Assembly: GCA_004556345.1 (NCBI GenBank)
Contig: SFHQ01000024.1
Span: forward strand, 1-40,321
Length of the DNA: 40,321 bases
Direction: 5' to 3'
DNA from: Clostridiales bacterium
GTDB taxonomy: Bacteria; Bacillota; Clostridia; Oscillospirales; Oscillospiraceae
Positions 26,119 to 33,598 of this stretch are shown in pieces. The translations under genes and the position numbers were made by a program. How positions within the stretch are numbered: position 1 is the first letter of the stretch; each line of letters opens with the position of its first letter. Below the pieces are notes generated by a model, which saw only the letters and a program-made list of their open reading frames with translations, was not told where the DNA came from and did no database searches.

Positions 26119-26143
26119 CTGGCTGCTCAGACTGGCTGCTCAG
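26118..26143 (+). repeat. Perfect 13-bp tandem duplication breaking the M56 frame
   Basis: ACTGGCTGCTCAG is present twice in direct succession (26118-26130 and 26131-26143), directly after the first two codons of the M56 gene. Because 13 is not a multiple of three, the ATG at 26111 is out of frame with the body. Removing one copy restores MRNWLLSCALLLAVTLAL, a sensible first membrane helix continuous with the body. Confidence 0.9.
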
Positions 26144-26162
26144 CTGCGCGCTCCTGCTGGCT

Positions 26163-27578
26163 GTGACCCTGGCCCTGCGGTTGGGGCTGGCCAAAAAGCT
26201 CAGCCCCACCCTGCGCTATGCCATCTGGCTGCCCGTGCTGATCCGGCTGCTTTTACCGGTGGGCATCGGGGCCGCCGGGTGGAGCGTGGCAAACTGGGGC
26301 CTGGAAACCGAATCGACCGAATCGACCAGGCTGGTTCAAACGGAACCCCAGGCGACACCGGACCTTTCCGGGGCGGAGATCGCCTTTACGCCCGATCATT
26401 TCACCGGAGAGACGACCCCCGGCACGCCGGGGCTGCTGCCCACCCTTTGGGTGGTCGGGTCCATTCTGGTGGGGGCCTGGTTCCTCTATGTGGAGTTTGC
26501 GCTGGCCCTGCGCCTGTTCCGCACGCGAGAACGGGTGGAGGGGAGCGGGAGCTTCCTGCCGGTCTACGTGACCGACGCCATCCCGTCCCCCTGTCTGTTC
26601 GGCCTGATTCGTCCAACCATTTATCTGACCCCGGACGTGGTAGACGACGAAGAAACACTGCGCCATGTCCTGGCCCATGAAGAGACGCACTTCCGCCACG
26701 GGGATCTCATCTGGTCCCTCCTGCGGGGCGTCTGCCTGGCAGTCCACTGGTTTGACCCCCTGGTCTGGTGGGCGGCGATCCTCTCCCGCCGGGACAGCGA
26801 GACGGCCTGCGACGCGGGCACCCTCCGCCGCCTGGGAGAGTCCCAACGGGCGGCCTATGGCAGGACCCTGCTGGCTATGACATGTCCCCCCGGACCGAAG
26901 TTCTTTTTCAACACGGCGACCCTGACGGGGAGCCGGCCGGAGATCAAGGAGCGTATTATGCTGATCGTATCCCGACCCAAGACGACCCTGGCTGCCGTGC
27001 TGGCCGTGGCCCTCATCGGCGGCGCAGCCGTCGGCTGTACCTATCCCGGAGCCGAAGCAACCGCAAATACATTGCCTGAAATCATTGTGACAGACGCAGT
27101 GACCCAGGAAAAATTGCCTGACCAAGTGATAGATTATGCCAAAGAGGTTCTCACACAGCGGATGGCCAATTATGAAGCTGGTTGGGCGGAAATTGCTCCC
27201 GATTGCACGATAACCCAAGCTCGATTGACAGGTTTGACAGCGTTGGAAACTGGCACAGCCAGAGAAAATGATGGACTAGCCGCGTATCGGTTGGAGTTCC
27301 GTCTCCAGGTTTCCGGCAATATAGACGCCGTTTTAGTAGGCGGCATAAACCAGGAAACGGTGGACGGTCAAGAAAACTGGATCGGTGAGTACACCAGTGC
27401 CGGTCAGCCTTATTTGGTCTTTCATTGGAAGAGTCAGAGCGGAAGCACTGCATGGGAACCCTTGGGGGTGTTCTGGGACGATGACGTGAGTCAGATAGTG
27501 ACCCAGGAACAGGAAACCCAATACGGCAACCGCTATACAGCTTACCTCATGGAAACCTATGGAAACCAGATGCAGTAA
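26163..27578 (+). CDS. M56 (BlaR1-like) membrane metalloprotease, copy 1, 5' frameshifted
   Basis: M56 proteins are membrane zinc proteases that cleave their cognate BlaI on sensing a signal. The body has membrane helices and the protease signature HEETHFRHGDLIW (first His about residue 172 from the GTG at 26163), HWFDPLVWWAA and DSETACDAG. After a fourth membrane helix (about 275-295) comes a sensor of about 180 residues with LPDQVIDYAKEVL...WAEIAPDC; it is not the penicillin-binding domain of true BlaR1. The natural ATG (26111) is out of frame because of a 13-bp duplication, so the open frame starts only at a GTG with no ribosome site. The sensor DNA is less GC-rich than the protease part. 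Confidence 0.8.
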   Translation: MTLALRLGLAKKLSPTLRYAIWLPVLIRLLLPVGIGAAGWSVANWGLETESTESTRLVQTEPQATPDLSGAEIAFTPDHFTGETTPGTPGLLPTLWVVGSILVGAWFLYVEFALALRLFRTRERVEGSGSFLPVYVTDAIPSPCLFGLIRPTIYLTPDVVDDEETLRHVLAHEETHFRHGDLIWSLLRGVCLAVHWFDPLVWWAAILSRRDSETACDAGTLRRLGESQRAAYGRTLLAMTCPPGPKFFFNTATLTGSRPEIKERIMLIVSRPKTTLAAVLAVALIGGAAVGCTYPGAEATANTLPEIIVTDAVTQEKLPDQVIDYAKEVLTQRMANYEAGWAEIAPDCTITQARLTGLTALETGTARENDGLAAYRLEFRLQVSGNIDAVLVGGINQETVDGQENWIGEYTSAGQPYLVFHWKSQSGSTAWEPLGVFWDDDVSQIVTQEQETQYGNRYTAYLMETYGNQMQ

Positions 27579-27584
27579 GCCCCC

Positions 27585-27787
27585 TACCGAGACCGAGTGG
27601 CAGGTGATGGAGTGTGTTTGGGAGAAAGCGCCCTGCACGGGCCGGGAGGTCTGGGAATGGTTCCAGGGCCGCACCACCTGGTCCCGCAGCACACCCCTGA
27701 CTGAACAAAAAAGAGGCCCTGCCCAAGGAAGAGCTTGACCAGCTCTATGAGCTGCTGAAAGGATTGGAGGACGAGGACCATGCGTAA
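27585..27787 (+). pseudogene. Decayed second copy of blaI
   Basis: This stretch is nearly identical to two separated parts of the intact blaI (about 25753-25868 and 26032-26118). A 164-bp internal deletion joins them out of frame, so translation would stop after a scrambled tail. It lacks a start codon and promoter. It lies between the two M56 copies and marks the left part of a duplicated blaI-M56 cassette. Confidence 0.88.
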
Positions 27788-27840
27788 CTGGCTGCTCAGG
27801 ACGGCTCGGCTCCACCCTGCGCTATGCCATCTGGCTGCCC

Positions 27841-29016
27841 GTGCTGATCCGGCTGCTTTTGCCGGTGGGCATCGGGGCCGCCGGGTGGAGCGTGGCAAAC
27901 TGGGGCCTGGAAACCGAACCGACACGATCAACCAGTATCATTCAAAATGAACCCCAGGCGATACCGGACCTTTCCGGGGCGGACATCGCCTTTACGCCTG
28001 ATCATTTCACCGGAGAGACGACCCCCGGCACGCTGGGGCTGCTGCCCACCCTTTGGGTGGTGGGGGCCATTCTGGTGGGGGGCTGGTTCCTCTATGTGGA
28101 GTTTGCCCTGGCCCAGCGCCTGTTCCGCACACGAGAACGGGTGGAGGGGACCGGGAGTTTTCTGCCGGTCTATGTGACCGACGCCATCCCTTCCCCCTGC
28201 CTGTTCGGCCTGATTCGTCCAACCATTTATCTGACCCCGGACGTGGTAGACGACGAAGAAACGCTGCGTCATGTGCTGGCCCACGAGGAGACGCACTTCC
28301 GCCACGGGGATCTCATCTGGTCCCTCCTGCGGGGCGTGTGCCTGGCAGTCCACTGGTTTGACCCCCTGGTCTGGTGGGCGGCGATCCTCTCCCGCCGGGA
28401 CAGCGAAACGGCCTGCGACGCGGGCACGATTCAACGCCTGGGAGAACAGCAAAGAGCGGCCTATGGCCGGACCTTGCTGGCCATGACGTGCAGCCCTGGA
28501 CCGAAGTTCTTCCTGAACACGGCGACCCTCATCGGAAGTCAGACGGAGGTAAAGACGCGGGTCCAGCTTCTTGTTTCCCGTACCAAAACCCGCGCGGCGG
28601 CGGCCCTGGCTGTGTTGCTGATCGGCGGCGTGGCCGTGGGCTGGACCTATCCAGGCGCAACCGCGGAGACAAGGCCCTGGCCGGGCTGGACGGCCAATGA
28701 CCAACATCTGACCGCCATGCTCCCCAAGGAAGCGGCGGCTCTGCCGGATGGCGTGATCGCCCGTGCTCAGGACGCCGTGGCCCAGCGTATCGTAGAGATT
28801 CAAGCGCAGTGGGCAGAGCGTGTGCCGGACTGCATCATCCTCGACGCGCACATCAATCGCATTACTTCCGTCTCTGGGCGGTATGCCGTCAGCTATCATG
28901 TTCGTCTTTCGCAGACAGATGAGCGCTTGTTCACAGAAGAGATGTGGGAGCTTTCCCCCGATCTGGAGCAGGGGGAGGAACATTGGGTCGCCATGCCGCC
29001 CCTGTTGGTGTCATAA
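27841..29016 (+). CDS. M56 (BlaR1-like) membrane protein, copy 2, 5' damaged
   Basis: This is a tandem paralogue of the preceding M56 gene, nearly identical through the protease domain: HEETHFRHGDLIW (first His about residue 148), HWFDPLVWW and DSETACDAG. The conserved ATG (27780) is followed by a deletion of the first membrane helix and is out of frame, so the open frame begins at a GTG at 27841 without a ribosome site. The sensor has diverged: it keeps LPDGVIARAQDAV...WAERVPDC but little else and ends about 50 residues earlier, at GEEHW. It is probably a pseudogene or a partly working relic; the intact zinc motif argues the decay is recent. Confidence 0.75.
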   Translation: MLIRLLLPVGIGAAGWSVANWGLETEPTRSTSIIQNEPQAIPDLSGADIAFTPDHFTGETTPGTLGLLPTLWVVGAILVGGWFLYVEFALAQRLFRTRERVEGTGSFLPVYVTDAIPSPCLFGLIRPTIYLTPDVVDDEETLRHVLAHEETHFRHGDLIWSLLRGVCLAVHWFDPLVWWAAILSRRDSETACDAGTIQRLGEQQRAAYGRTLLAMTCSPGPKFFLNTATLIGSQTEVKTRVQLLVSRTKTRAAAALAVLLIGGVAVGWTYPGATAETRPWPGWTANDQHLTAMLPKEAAALPDGVIARAQDAVAQRIVEIQAQWAERVPDCIILDAHINRITSVSGRYAVSYHVRLSQTDERLFTEEMWELSPDLEQGEEHWVAMPPLLVS

Positions 29017-29022
29017 GCCCCC

Positions 29023-29051
29023 TTGCCCCTTTTCTCTGGCCGTGGTAGAAT
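29023..29051 (+). promoter_or_regulatory. Promoter of the GreA-like gene
   Basis: TTGCCC (29023-29028) and TAGAAT (29046-29051) are separated by 17 bp. It begins 7 bp after the M56 stop codon. Confidence 0.55.
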
Positions 29052-29085
29052 AGAACCATCTCAGAGAACAAAGAGGCGTATGGCA

Positions 29086-29586
29086 ATGCATGACGAACTG
29101 ACCCAGGTAGACATCGACAAGATGCAGGCGGAGCTGGAGCACCGCATCCACGACCTGCGGCCGAAGCTCATCGAAGAGGTGAAGGTGGCCCGTTCCTTCG
29201 GGGACCTGAGCGAGAACTTTGAGTACAAGGCCGCAAAGCGCGAGAAAAACCGCAACGACAGCCGCATTCGCTACTTGCAGAACATGATCAAGACTGCCGT
29301 GGTCATCGAGCGCAACGACGAAGCCGACGGCGTGGCTCTCTTTGACAAGGTGACGTTCCAGGATGAGGACGGCGATGAAGAGACCATCCAGCTCGTCACC
29401 ACCCTGCGCCAGGATGCGCTCAAGGGCCTCATCAGCAAGGAGTCCCCGGTGGGCAAGGCCCTCATGGGCAAGCGCGTGGGCGATACCGTCCGCATCCAAG
29501 TGAACGAAAACTATGCCTATGACGTGACCATCCTCTCCATCGAGAAAACGGGAGAAGACCCGGATATTCCCATCAGTACGTTTTAA
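29086..29586 (+). CDS. greA: GreA/GreB-family transcription elongation factor
   Basis: Gre factors enter the RNA polymerase secondary channel and stimulate transcript cleavage in backtracked complexes. The 166-residue protein has an N-terminal coiled coil with the acidic tip in ARSFGDLSENFEYKAAK, then a C-terminal FKBP-like domain ending in ISKESPVGKALMGKRVGDTVRI and YDVTILSIEK. The ATG at 29086 is 9 nt from GAGG; another ATG two codons upstream is only 3 nt from it. This may be a second Gre paralogue rather than the housekeeping copy, so the symbol is tentative. Confidence 0.88.
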   Translation: MHDELTQVDIDKMQAELEHRIHDLRPKLIEEVKVARSFGDLSENFEYKAAKREKNRNDSRIRYLQNMIKTAVVIERNDEADGVALFDKVTFQDEDGDEETIQLVTTLRQDALKGLISKESPVGKALMGKRVGDTVRIQVNENYAYDVTILSIEKTGEDPDIPISTF

Positions 29587-29593
29587 GAAAGCA

Positions 29594-29623
29594 AGAAAAG
29601 CTCGCCGGTCGGCGAGCTTTTCT
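29594..29623. terminator. Bidirectional terminator
   Basis: AGAAAAGCTCGCC (29594-29606) and GGCGAGCTTTTCT (29611-29623) form a perfect 13-bp stem with a 4-nt loop between convergent genes. Confidence 0.88.
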
Positions 29624-29642
29624 CATCCCTGTTGGGTCCTGT

Positions 29643-30482
29643 TCAAAAGGGCACATTGTCCGGGTCCCGCCCCGATTCCCCGAAGGGGGGCAGGGCGTCG
29701 AGCCTGGCAATGTCTTCCGGGGTCAGGGCGAAGTCGAAGATGTTCAGGTTCTCCCGGATGCGGCTGGGCGTTACGGACTTGGGCAGGGGCAGATAGCCCT
29801 TGTCCAGGCACCAGCGCAGGCAGATCTGCGCGGGGGTCTTGCTGTACTTCCGGCCCAATTCTGCCAGCAGGGGGTGACCCAACACACGCCCCCGGCCCAG
29901 GGGACTCCAGGCTTCGATCAAAATATCATGCTGGGCGCAGAAGGCGACGGTTTCCCGCTGCTGCCAGCCGGGGTTCAGCTCGATCTGGTCCACCATGGGC
30001 TTGACTGGTCCCTCCAGCAGGGCCTTGAGGTGGTGGGGCTTGAAGTTAGAAACGCCGATGGCCCGCACGCGGCCGCTTTGGTACAGCTCCGTCATGGCCC
30101 GCCAGGTCTCCCGGTTGATATCCTCCCAATTGTCATACTTGTCCGCATAGGCGGGCCAGTGGATGAGGTAGAGGTCTAAGTAGTCCAGGCCGAGATGGGT
30201 CATGGTCTTTTCGAAGGCGGCCAGGGTGGGCTGATAGCCCCGGTCGGTGTTCCAGACTTTGCTGGTGACGAAGATCTCCTCCCGCGGCAGGCCGCTGGCC
30301 CGGATGGCCTCGCCAACGCAGGTTTCGTTGCCGTAGAAATACGCGGTGTCGATGTGCCGGTAGCCCAGGCGGAGGGCTTGTACGATGGCGTCCACCGTGG
30401 CCGGTTCTTCGGGCATGAGGTAGGTGCCGAAGCCGGGGGAGGGGATGGTGACACCGTTGGAGAGGGTGAATGGATGGGACAT
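29643..30482 (-). CDS. Aldo/keto reductase
   Basis: This NADPH-dependent carbonyl reductase has 279 residues, the usual length for the AKR5-like bacterial 2,5-diketo-gluconate reductase group. The catalytic tetrad is visible: Asp and Tyr in HIDTAYFYGNE, Lys in VTSKVWNTD, and His in YLIHWP. Cofactor-site motifs include GVSNF, QIELNPGWQQ and the late PKSVTPSRIRENL. AAGGAG lies 8 nt before the start. The physiological substrate is unknown. It is monocistronic and divergent from the AlbA_2-type gene. Confidence 0.92.
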   Translation of the reverse strand: MSHPFTLSNGVTIPSPGFGTYLMPEEPATVDAIVQALRLGYRHIDTAYFYGNETCVGEAIRASGLPREEIFVTSKVWNTDRGYQPTLAAFEKTMTHLGLDYLDLYLIHWPAYADKYDNWEDINRETWRAMTELYQSGRVRAIGVSNFKPHHLKALLEGPVKPMVDQIELNPGWQQRETVAFCAQHDILIEAWSPLGRGRVLGHPLLAELGRKYSKTPAQICLRWCLDKGYLPLPKSVTPSRIRENLNIFDFALTPEDIARLDALPPFGESGRDPDNVPF

Positions 30483-30508
30483 GGGTGGCTCCTTCCTGTG
30501 AGGTGAGC

Positions 30509-30554
30509 GGGCCGCAGGGGTCTGCGGCCCCTACATAGGGGTTCATAGGGGTTC
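30509..30554. repeat. GC-rich 9-bp hairpin and 10-bp direct repeat
   Basis: GGGCCGCAG (30509-30517) and CTGCGGCCC (30522-30530) form a perfect hairpin in the leader of the aldo/keto reductase. Next to it CATAGGGGTT is repeated in tandem (30534-30543, 30544-30553). It resembles short interspersed GC-rich repeats found in related genomes, which is a recollection rather than a search. Confidence 0.5.
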
Positions 30555-30568
30555 GTTACTTTTCACTT

Positions 30569-30598
30569 ATTATACGAAAGAGAACGGCAAATTGACAA
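30569..30598 (-). promoter_or_regulatory. Promoter of the aldo/keto reductase
   Basis: On the minus strand TTGTCA (30593-30598) and a perfect TATAAT (30569-30574) are separated by 18 bp. Its -35 box lies on the same bases as the -35 of the divergent promoter. Confidence 0.7.
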
Positions 30599-30620
30599 GA
30601 GACAATTTTGCCCCTATCAT
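30592..30620 (+). promoter_or_regulatory. Promoter of the AlbA_2-type gene
   Basis: TTGACA (30592-30597) and TATCAT (30615-30620) are separated by 17 bp. The -35 box overlaps the opposite-strand -35 of the aldo/keto reductase promoter. Confidence 0.75.
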
Positions 30621-30651
30621 AGAGACAACAACACGAGGGAGGACGCCCGCT

Positions 30652-32034
30652 ATGATCGACCTGGAACACATCGCCCGCTATCGGGAAAACAACCGCATCG
30701 AGGCCAAGAAAGCCGCCGGAGGCTTTCCCCACAGCCTGTGGGAGACCTACTCGGCCTTTGCCAACACCATCGGCGGCCTGATCTTACTGGGCGTGGAGGA
30801 GAGCCGGGAAAAAGAGCTGAGCGTCACCGGCATCCCCGACGGGCCGGGGTATGTGAAGCTCTTCTGGCAGACGGTCAACGACCCCAGCAAGGTCAGCGCC
30901 AATATCCTCACCCAAGAAGACGTGGCCCTGCACACCATCGAGGGGAAAGAGATCCTCGTCATCACCGTTCCGCGAGCGGGGCGGCACCAGCGGCCCGTGT
31001 ACATCGGGGACAGCCCCTTCACCGGGGCCTATCGCCGGGACGGGGAGGGGGACTATCACTGCTCCCCCGACGAGGTCCGGGCCATGCTCCGGGACCGGGA
31101 CGACACCCCGGCGGATCTGGCCGTCTTGGAGGGCCGTAGCTCTGATGACCTCTCTCCGGAGAGCCTGCGGCAGTATCGGGAGCTGCTGGCCCTGCGCCGC
31201 CCGGAACACCCTTGGAACTATCTGCCGGACGAGCCGTTTTTGTCCGCCGCCGGTCTGGTCGGCCCAGGGCACACGGGGTGCCAGCACCCGACGTTGGCCG
31301 GGCTGCTTCTCCTGGGGAAACGCCGGCCTCTGCGGGAGGTCTTTCCCCACTTCCGCTTGGAGTATCAAGAGGCGGACACGGGCTTTGTGATCTCCACCCT
31401 GCACCCAGGCTCCCCGGAAAATCTGTTTGACTTCTATCTCCTGGTCTCCCGCCGCCTGGGGGCCGTCTCTGCGCTCCTGGCCCAGGAAGCAGGGGAACAG
31501 GCCGCGTTGGCCGGGGCCATGCGGGAGGCGGTCCTGAACGCCATTCTTCACGCCGATTACTTCAGCCGGGGCGGCTTACACATCCTGCGGACGGACACGG
31601 CCCTCACCGTGACCAACGGCGGTCTGCTCCGGGTGTCGCCGGAAAAAGCCAAGGCAGGCGTGGCCGCCGACCCCAGAAACCGGGGCCTGACCCAGCTCTT
31701 TTCCCTCGTCCGCCTGGGCACCGGCACCGGCCAGGGCTTGCGGGGCATCTACACCCTCTGGGCCAGGCGCGGCTGGCGGCCTCCGGTCCTAAGCGAGGGC
31801 TTCCAGGCGGGCGTGACGAACTTCTCCCTGCCCCTGCCCCGCCGGGAGTTCACCCCGGAGGAGCTGACCCGCCAGCAGGTCATCGAATACCTTACCGACC
31901 ACATCACCGCCGCCCCTGAGACGCTGCAAAAGGCCCTGGGCCTGAGCGCCCAGGCGGTGCAGACCAGTCTGGACGCCCTCTTGACCCAGGGCCTTGTCGT
32001 CCCGAAGGGGGCGGGGTATACGCTGCGGGCGTAA
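30652..32034 (+). CDS. AlbA_2 (Schlafen AAA-4) domain putative transcriptional regulator
   Basis: The 460-residue protein has the AlbA_2 domain at about 10-125 (NRIEAKKAAGGFP, then FANTIGGLILLGVEE), and a GHKL-like ATP-binding module at about 290-385 with REAVLNAILHADY and LTVTNGGLLR. It ends in a winged-helix tail (RQQVIEYLTDHI, ALGLSAQAVQTSLDALLTQGLVV). This is the RecG-related family that is often annotated as an ATP-dependent helicase but has no helicase motifs. Function is generally unknown; some members regulate transcription. GAGGGAGG precedes the ATG at 30652. Confidence 0.85.
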   Translation: MIDLEHIARYRENNRIEAKKAAGGFPHSLWETYSAFANTIGGLILLGVEESREKELSVTGIPDGPGYVKLFWQTVNDPSKVSANILTQEDVALHTIEGKEILVITVPRAGRHQRPVYIGDSPFTGAYRRDGEGDYHCSPDEVRAMLRDRDDTPADLAVLEGRSSDDLSPESLRQYRELLALRRPEHPWNYLPDEPFLSAAGLVGPGHTGCQHPTLAGLLLLGKRRPLREVFPHFRLEYQEADTGFVISTLHPGSPENLFDFYLLVSRRLGAVSALLAQEAGEQAALAGAMREAVLNAILHADYFSRGGLHILRTDTALTVTNGGLLRVSPEKAKAGVAADPRNRGLTQLFSLVRLGTGTGQGLRGIYTLWARRGWRPPVLSEGFQAGVTNFSLPLPRREFTPEELTRQQVIEYLTDHITAAPETLQKALGLSAQAVQTSLDALLTQGLVVPKGAGYTLRA

Positions 32035-32059
32035 GCCGTCGCAGAAGCTACCTTAGTAC

Positions 32060-32130
32060 ACTACGGCTCAGTAGCGGTAGGTAGCCCTCATCCGTCCGCT
32101 TCGCGGCCACCTTCCCCCTCGGGGAAGGCG
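32060..32130. repeat. Interspersed-type repeat with two small hairpins
   Basis: The gap between the AlbA_2-type gene and hydG holds CCGC-TTC-GCGG and CCTTCCCC (32110-32117) pairing with GGGGAAGG (32121-32128). The second hairpin sits just past the hydG stop codon and may double as its terminator, although no T run follows. The sequence resembles a repeat common in Oscillospiraceae intergenic DNA, from memory. Confidence 0.45.
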
Positions 32131-33579
32131 TTAGAAGCGGAAATCTCTCCGGTTGGAGTTGCGAATGTCCTCGATGTGCTGCTGGGCGATGGTCCGCACC
32201 TTTTCCTTGGGGATGCGCTGTAACTCCCGCTCGATGAGGGCATCACCGATGGCCTTGGTCTCAGGGGCGGCGTAGTCCACAAGATACTCTTCCAAAGTCA
32301 TCAGGGCGTTGGGGTGGCAGCAGTTCAAAATCTGGCCGCTCTTGCACAGGGACATGAACCGGTCGCCGGTGCGGCCCTCCCGGTAGCAGGCGGTGCAGAA
32401 GGACGGGATGTGGTCCTGCTCCATGAGCCAGCGAACGACCTCGTCCAGGGAACGCTGGTCGGACACGTCGAACTGCTCGGAATCGTGGGGGCGCTCCTCC
32501 TCGGTGTAGCCGCCGACGGAGGTGCGGGAGCCGCCGCTGACCTGGGAGATGCCCAGCTTCAGGGCCTTCTCGCGGACTTCCTGGCCCTCGCGGGTGGAGA
32601 TGATCATGCCGGTGTAGGGCACGGCGATCCGGATGCAGGCGATGATCTTCTCAAACAGCTCGTCGCTGAGGCTGTTGTCGAAGGCGGTGGGGTCGATGTC
32701 GTCGGCTTTTTTCACGCGGGGCACGCTGATGGTGTGGGGACCAACGCCCTGGACTGCTTCCAGATGCTCGGCGTGCATGAGTAGGCCGGCAAACTCATAC
32801 TGGTACCCCTCCAGCCCGAACAGCACGCCCAGGCCCACGTCGTCGATGCCGCCCTCCATGGCCCGGTCCATGGCCTCGGTGTGATAGGCGTAGTCATGCT
32901 TGGGTCCGGTGGGGTGCAGGGTCTCGTAGGTCTGCTTGTGATAGGTCTCCTGGAAGAGGATGTACGTGCCGATGCCTGCGTCCTTGAGCTTGCGGTAGTT
33001 CTCCACGGTGGTGGCGGCGATATTCACGTTGACCCGGCGGATGGCGCCGTTTTTGTGCTTCACGCTGTAAATGGTCTCCAGACATTCTAGGATGTACTCG
33101 ATGGGGTTGTTCACGGGGTCCTCACCGGCTTCGATGGCCAGGCGCTTGTGGCCCATATCCTGAAGTGCGATGACCTCCTGCCGGATCTCGTCCTGCGTCA
33201 GCTTTTTCCGGGTGATGTGCTTGTTCTTGAGGTGATAGGGACAGTAGACGCACCCGTTCACGCAGTAGTTGGACAGATACAGGGGCGCGAAGATCACGAT
33301 GCGGTTGCCATAGAAGGCCAACTTGATCTCTTCGGCCAGACGATACATCTCCTGAATTTTTTCGGGGATCTCACAGGCCAGCAGCACGGCGGCCTCCCGA
33401 TGGGTCAGACCCTCGCAGTGGACGCCGCCGCTGGTGGGCTTGGGCCGGGCCTTTTCCAAAATGGCGTCGATGAGAGCCACGTCGTTCTTGTGTTCCTGGG
33501 CGTAGGCGAGGGTGGCTAAAATTTCTTCGTGGTTGATGAACTCTTCGGCGCGAAGAGATTTGGGGTCATAGTTTGCCAT
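32131..33579 (-). CDS. hydG: [FeFe] hydrogenase H-cluster maturase HydG
   Basis: HydG is a radical-SAM tyrosine lyase that makes the CO and cyanide ligands as Fe-containing synthons for the H-cluster. The 482-residue protein has the radical-SAM CxxxCxxC in CVNGCVYCPY, then ThiH-like motifs (ETYHKQTYETLHPTGPKHDY, GIDDVGLGVLFGL). The C-terminal second-cluster cysteines in CTACYREGRTGDRFMSLC separate HydG from ThiH. The ATG at 33579 follows AAAGGA by 9 nt. It lies 19 bp after hydE. Confidence 0.96.
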   Translation of the reverse strand: MANYDPKSLRAEEFINHEEILATLAYAQEHKNDVALIDAILEKARPKPTSGGVHCEGLTHREAAVLLACEIPEKIQEMYRLAEEIKLAFYGNRIVIFAPLYLSNYCVNGCVYCPYHLKNKHITRKKLTQDEIRQEVIALQDMGHKRLAIEAGEDPVNNPIEYILECLETIYSVKHKNGAIRRVNVNIAATTVENYRKLKDAGIGTYILFQETYHKQTYETLHPTGPKHDYAYHTEAMDRAMEGGIDDVGLGVLFGLEGYQYEFAGLLMHAEHLEAVQGVGPHTISVPRVKKADDIDPTAFDNSLSDELFEKIIACIRIAVPYTGMIISTREGQEVREKALKLGISQVSGGSRTSVGGYTEEERPHDSEQFDVSDQRSLDEVVRWLMEQDHIPSFCTACYREGRTGDRFMSLCKSGQILNCCHPNALMTLEEYLVDYAAPETKAIGDALIERELQRIPKEKVRTIAQQHIEDIRNSNRRDFRF

Positions 33580-33598
33580 GGTATTTTGTCCTTTCTGG

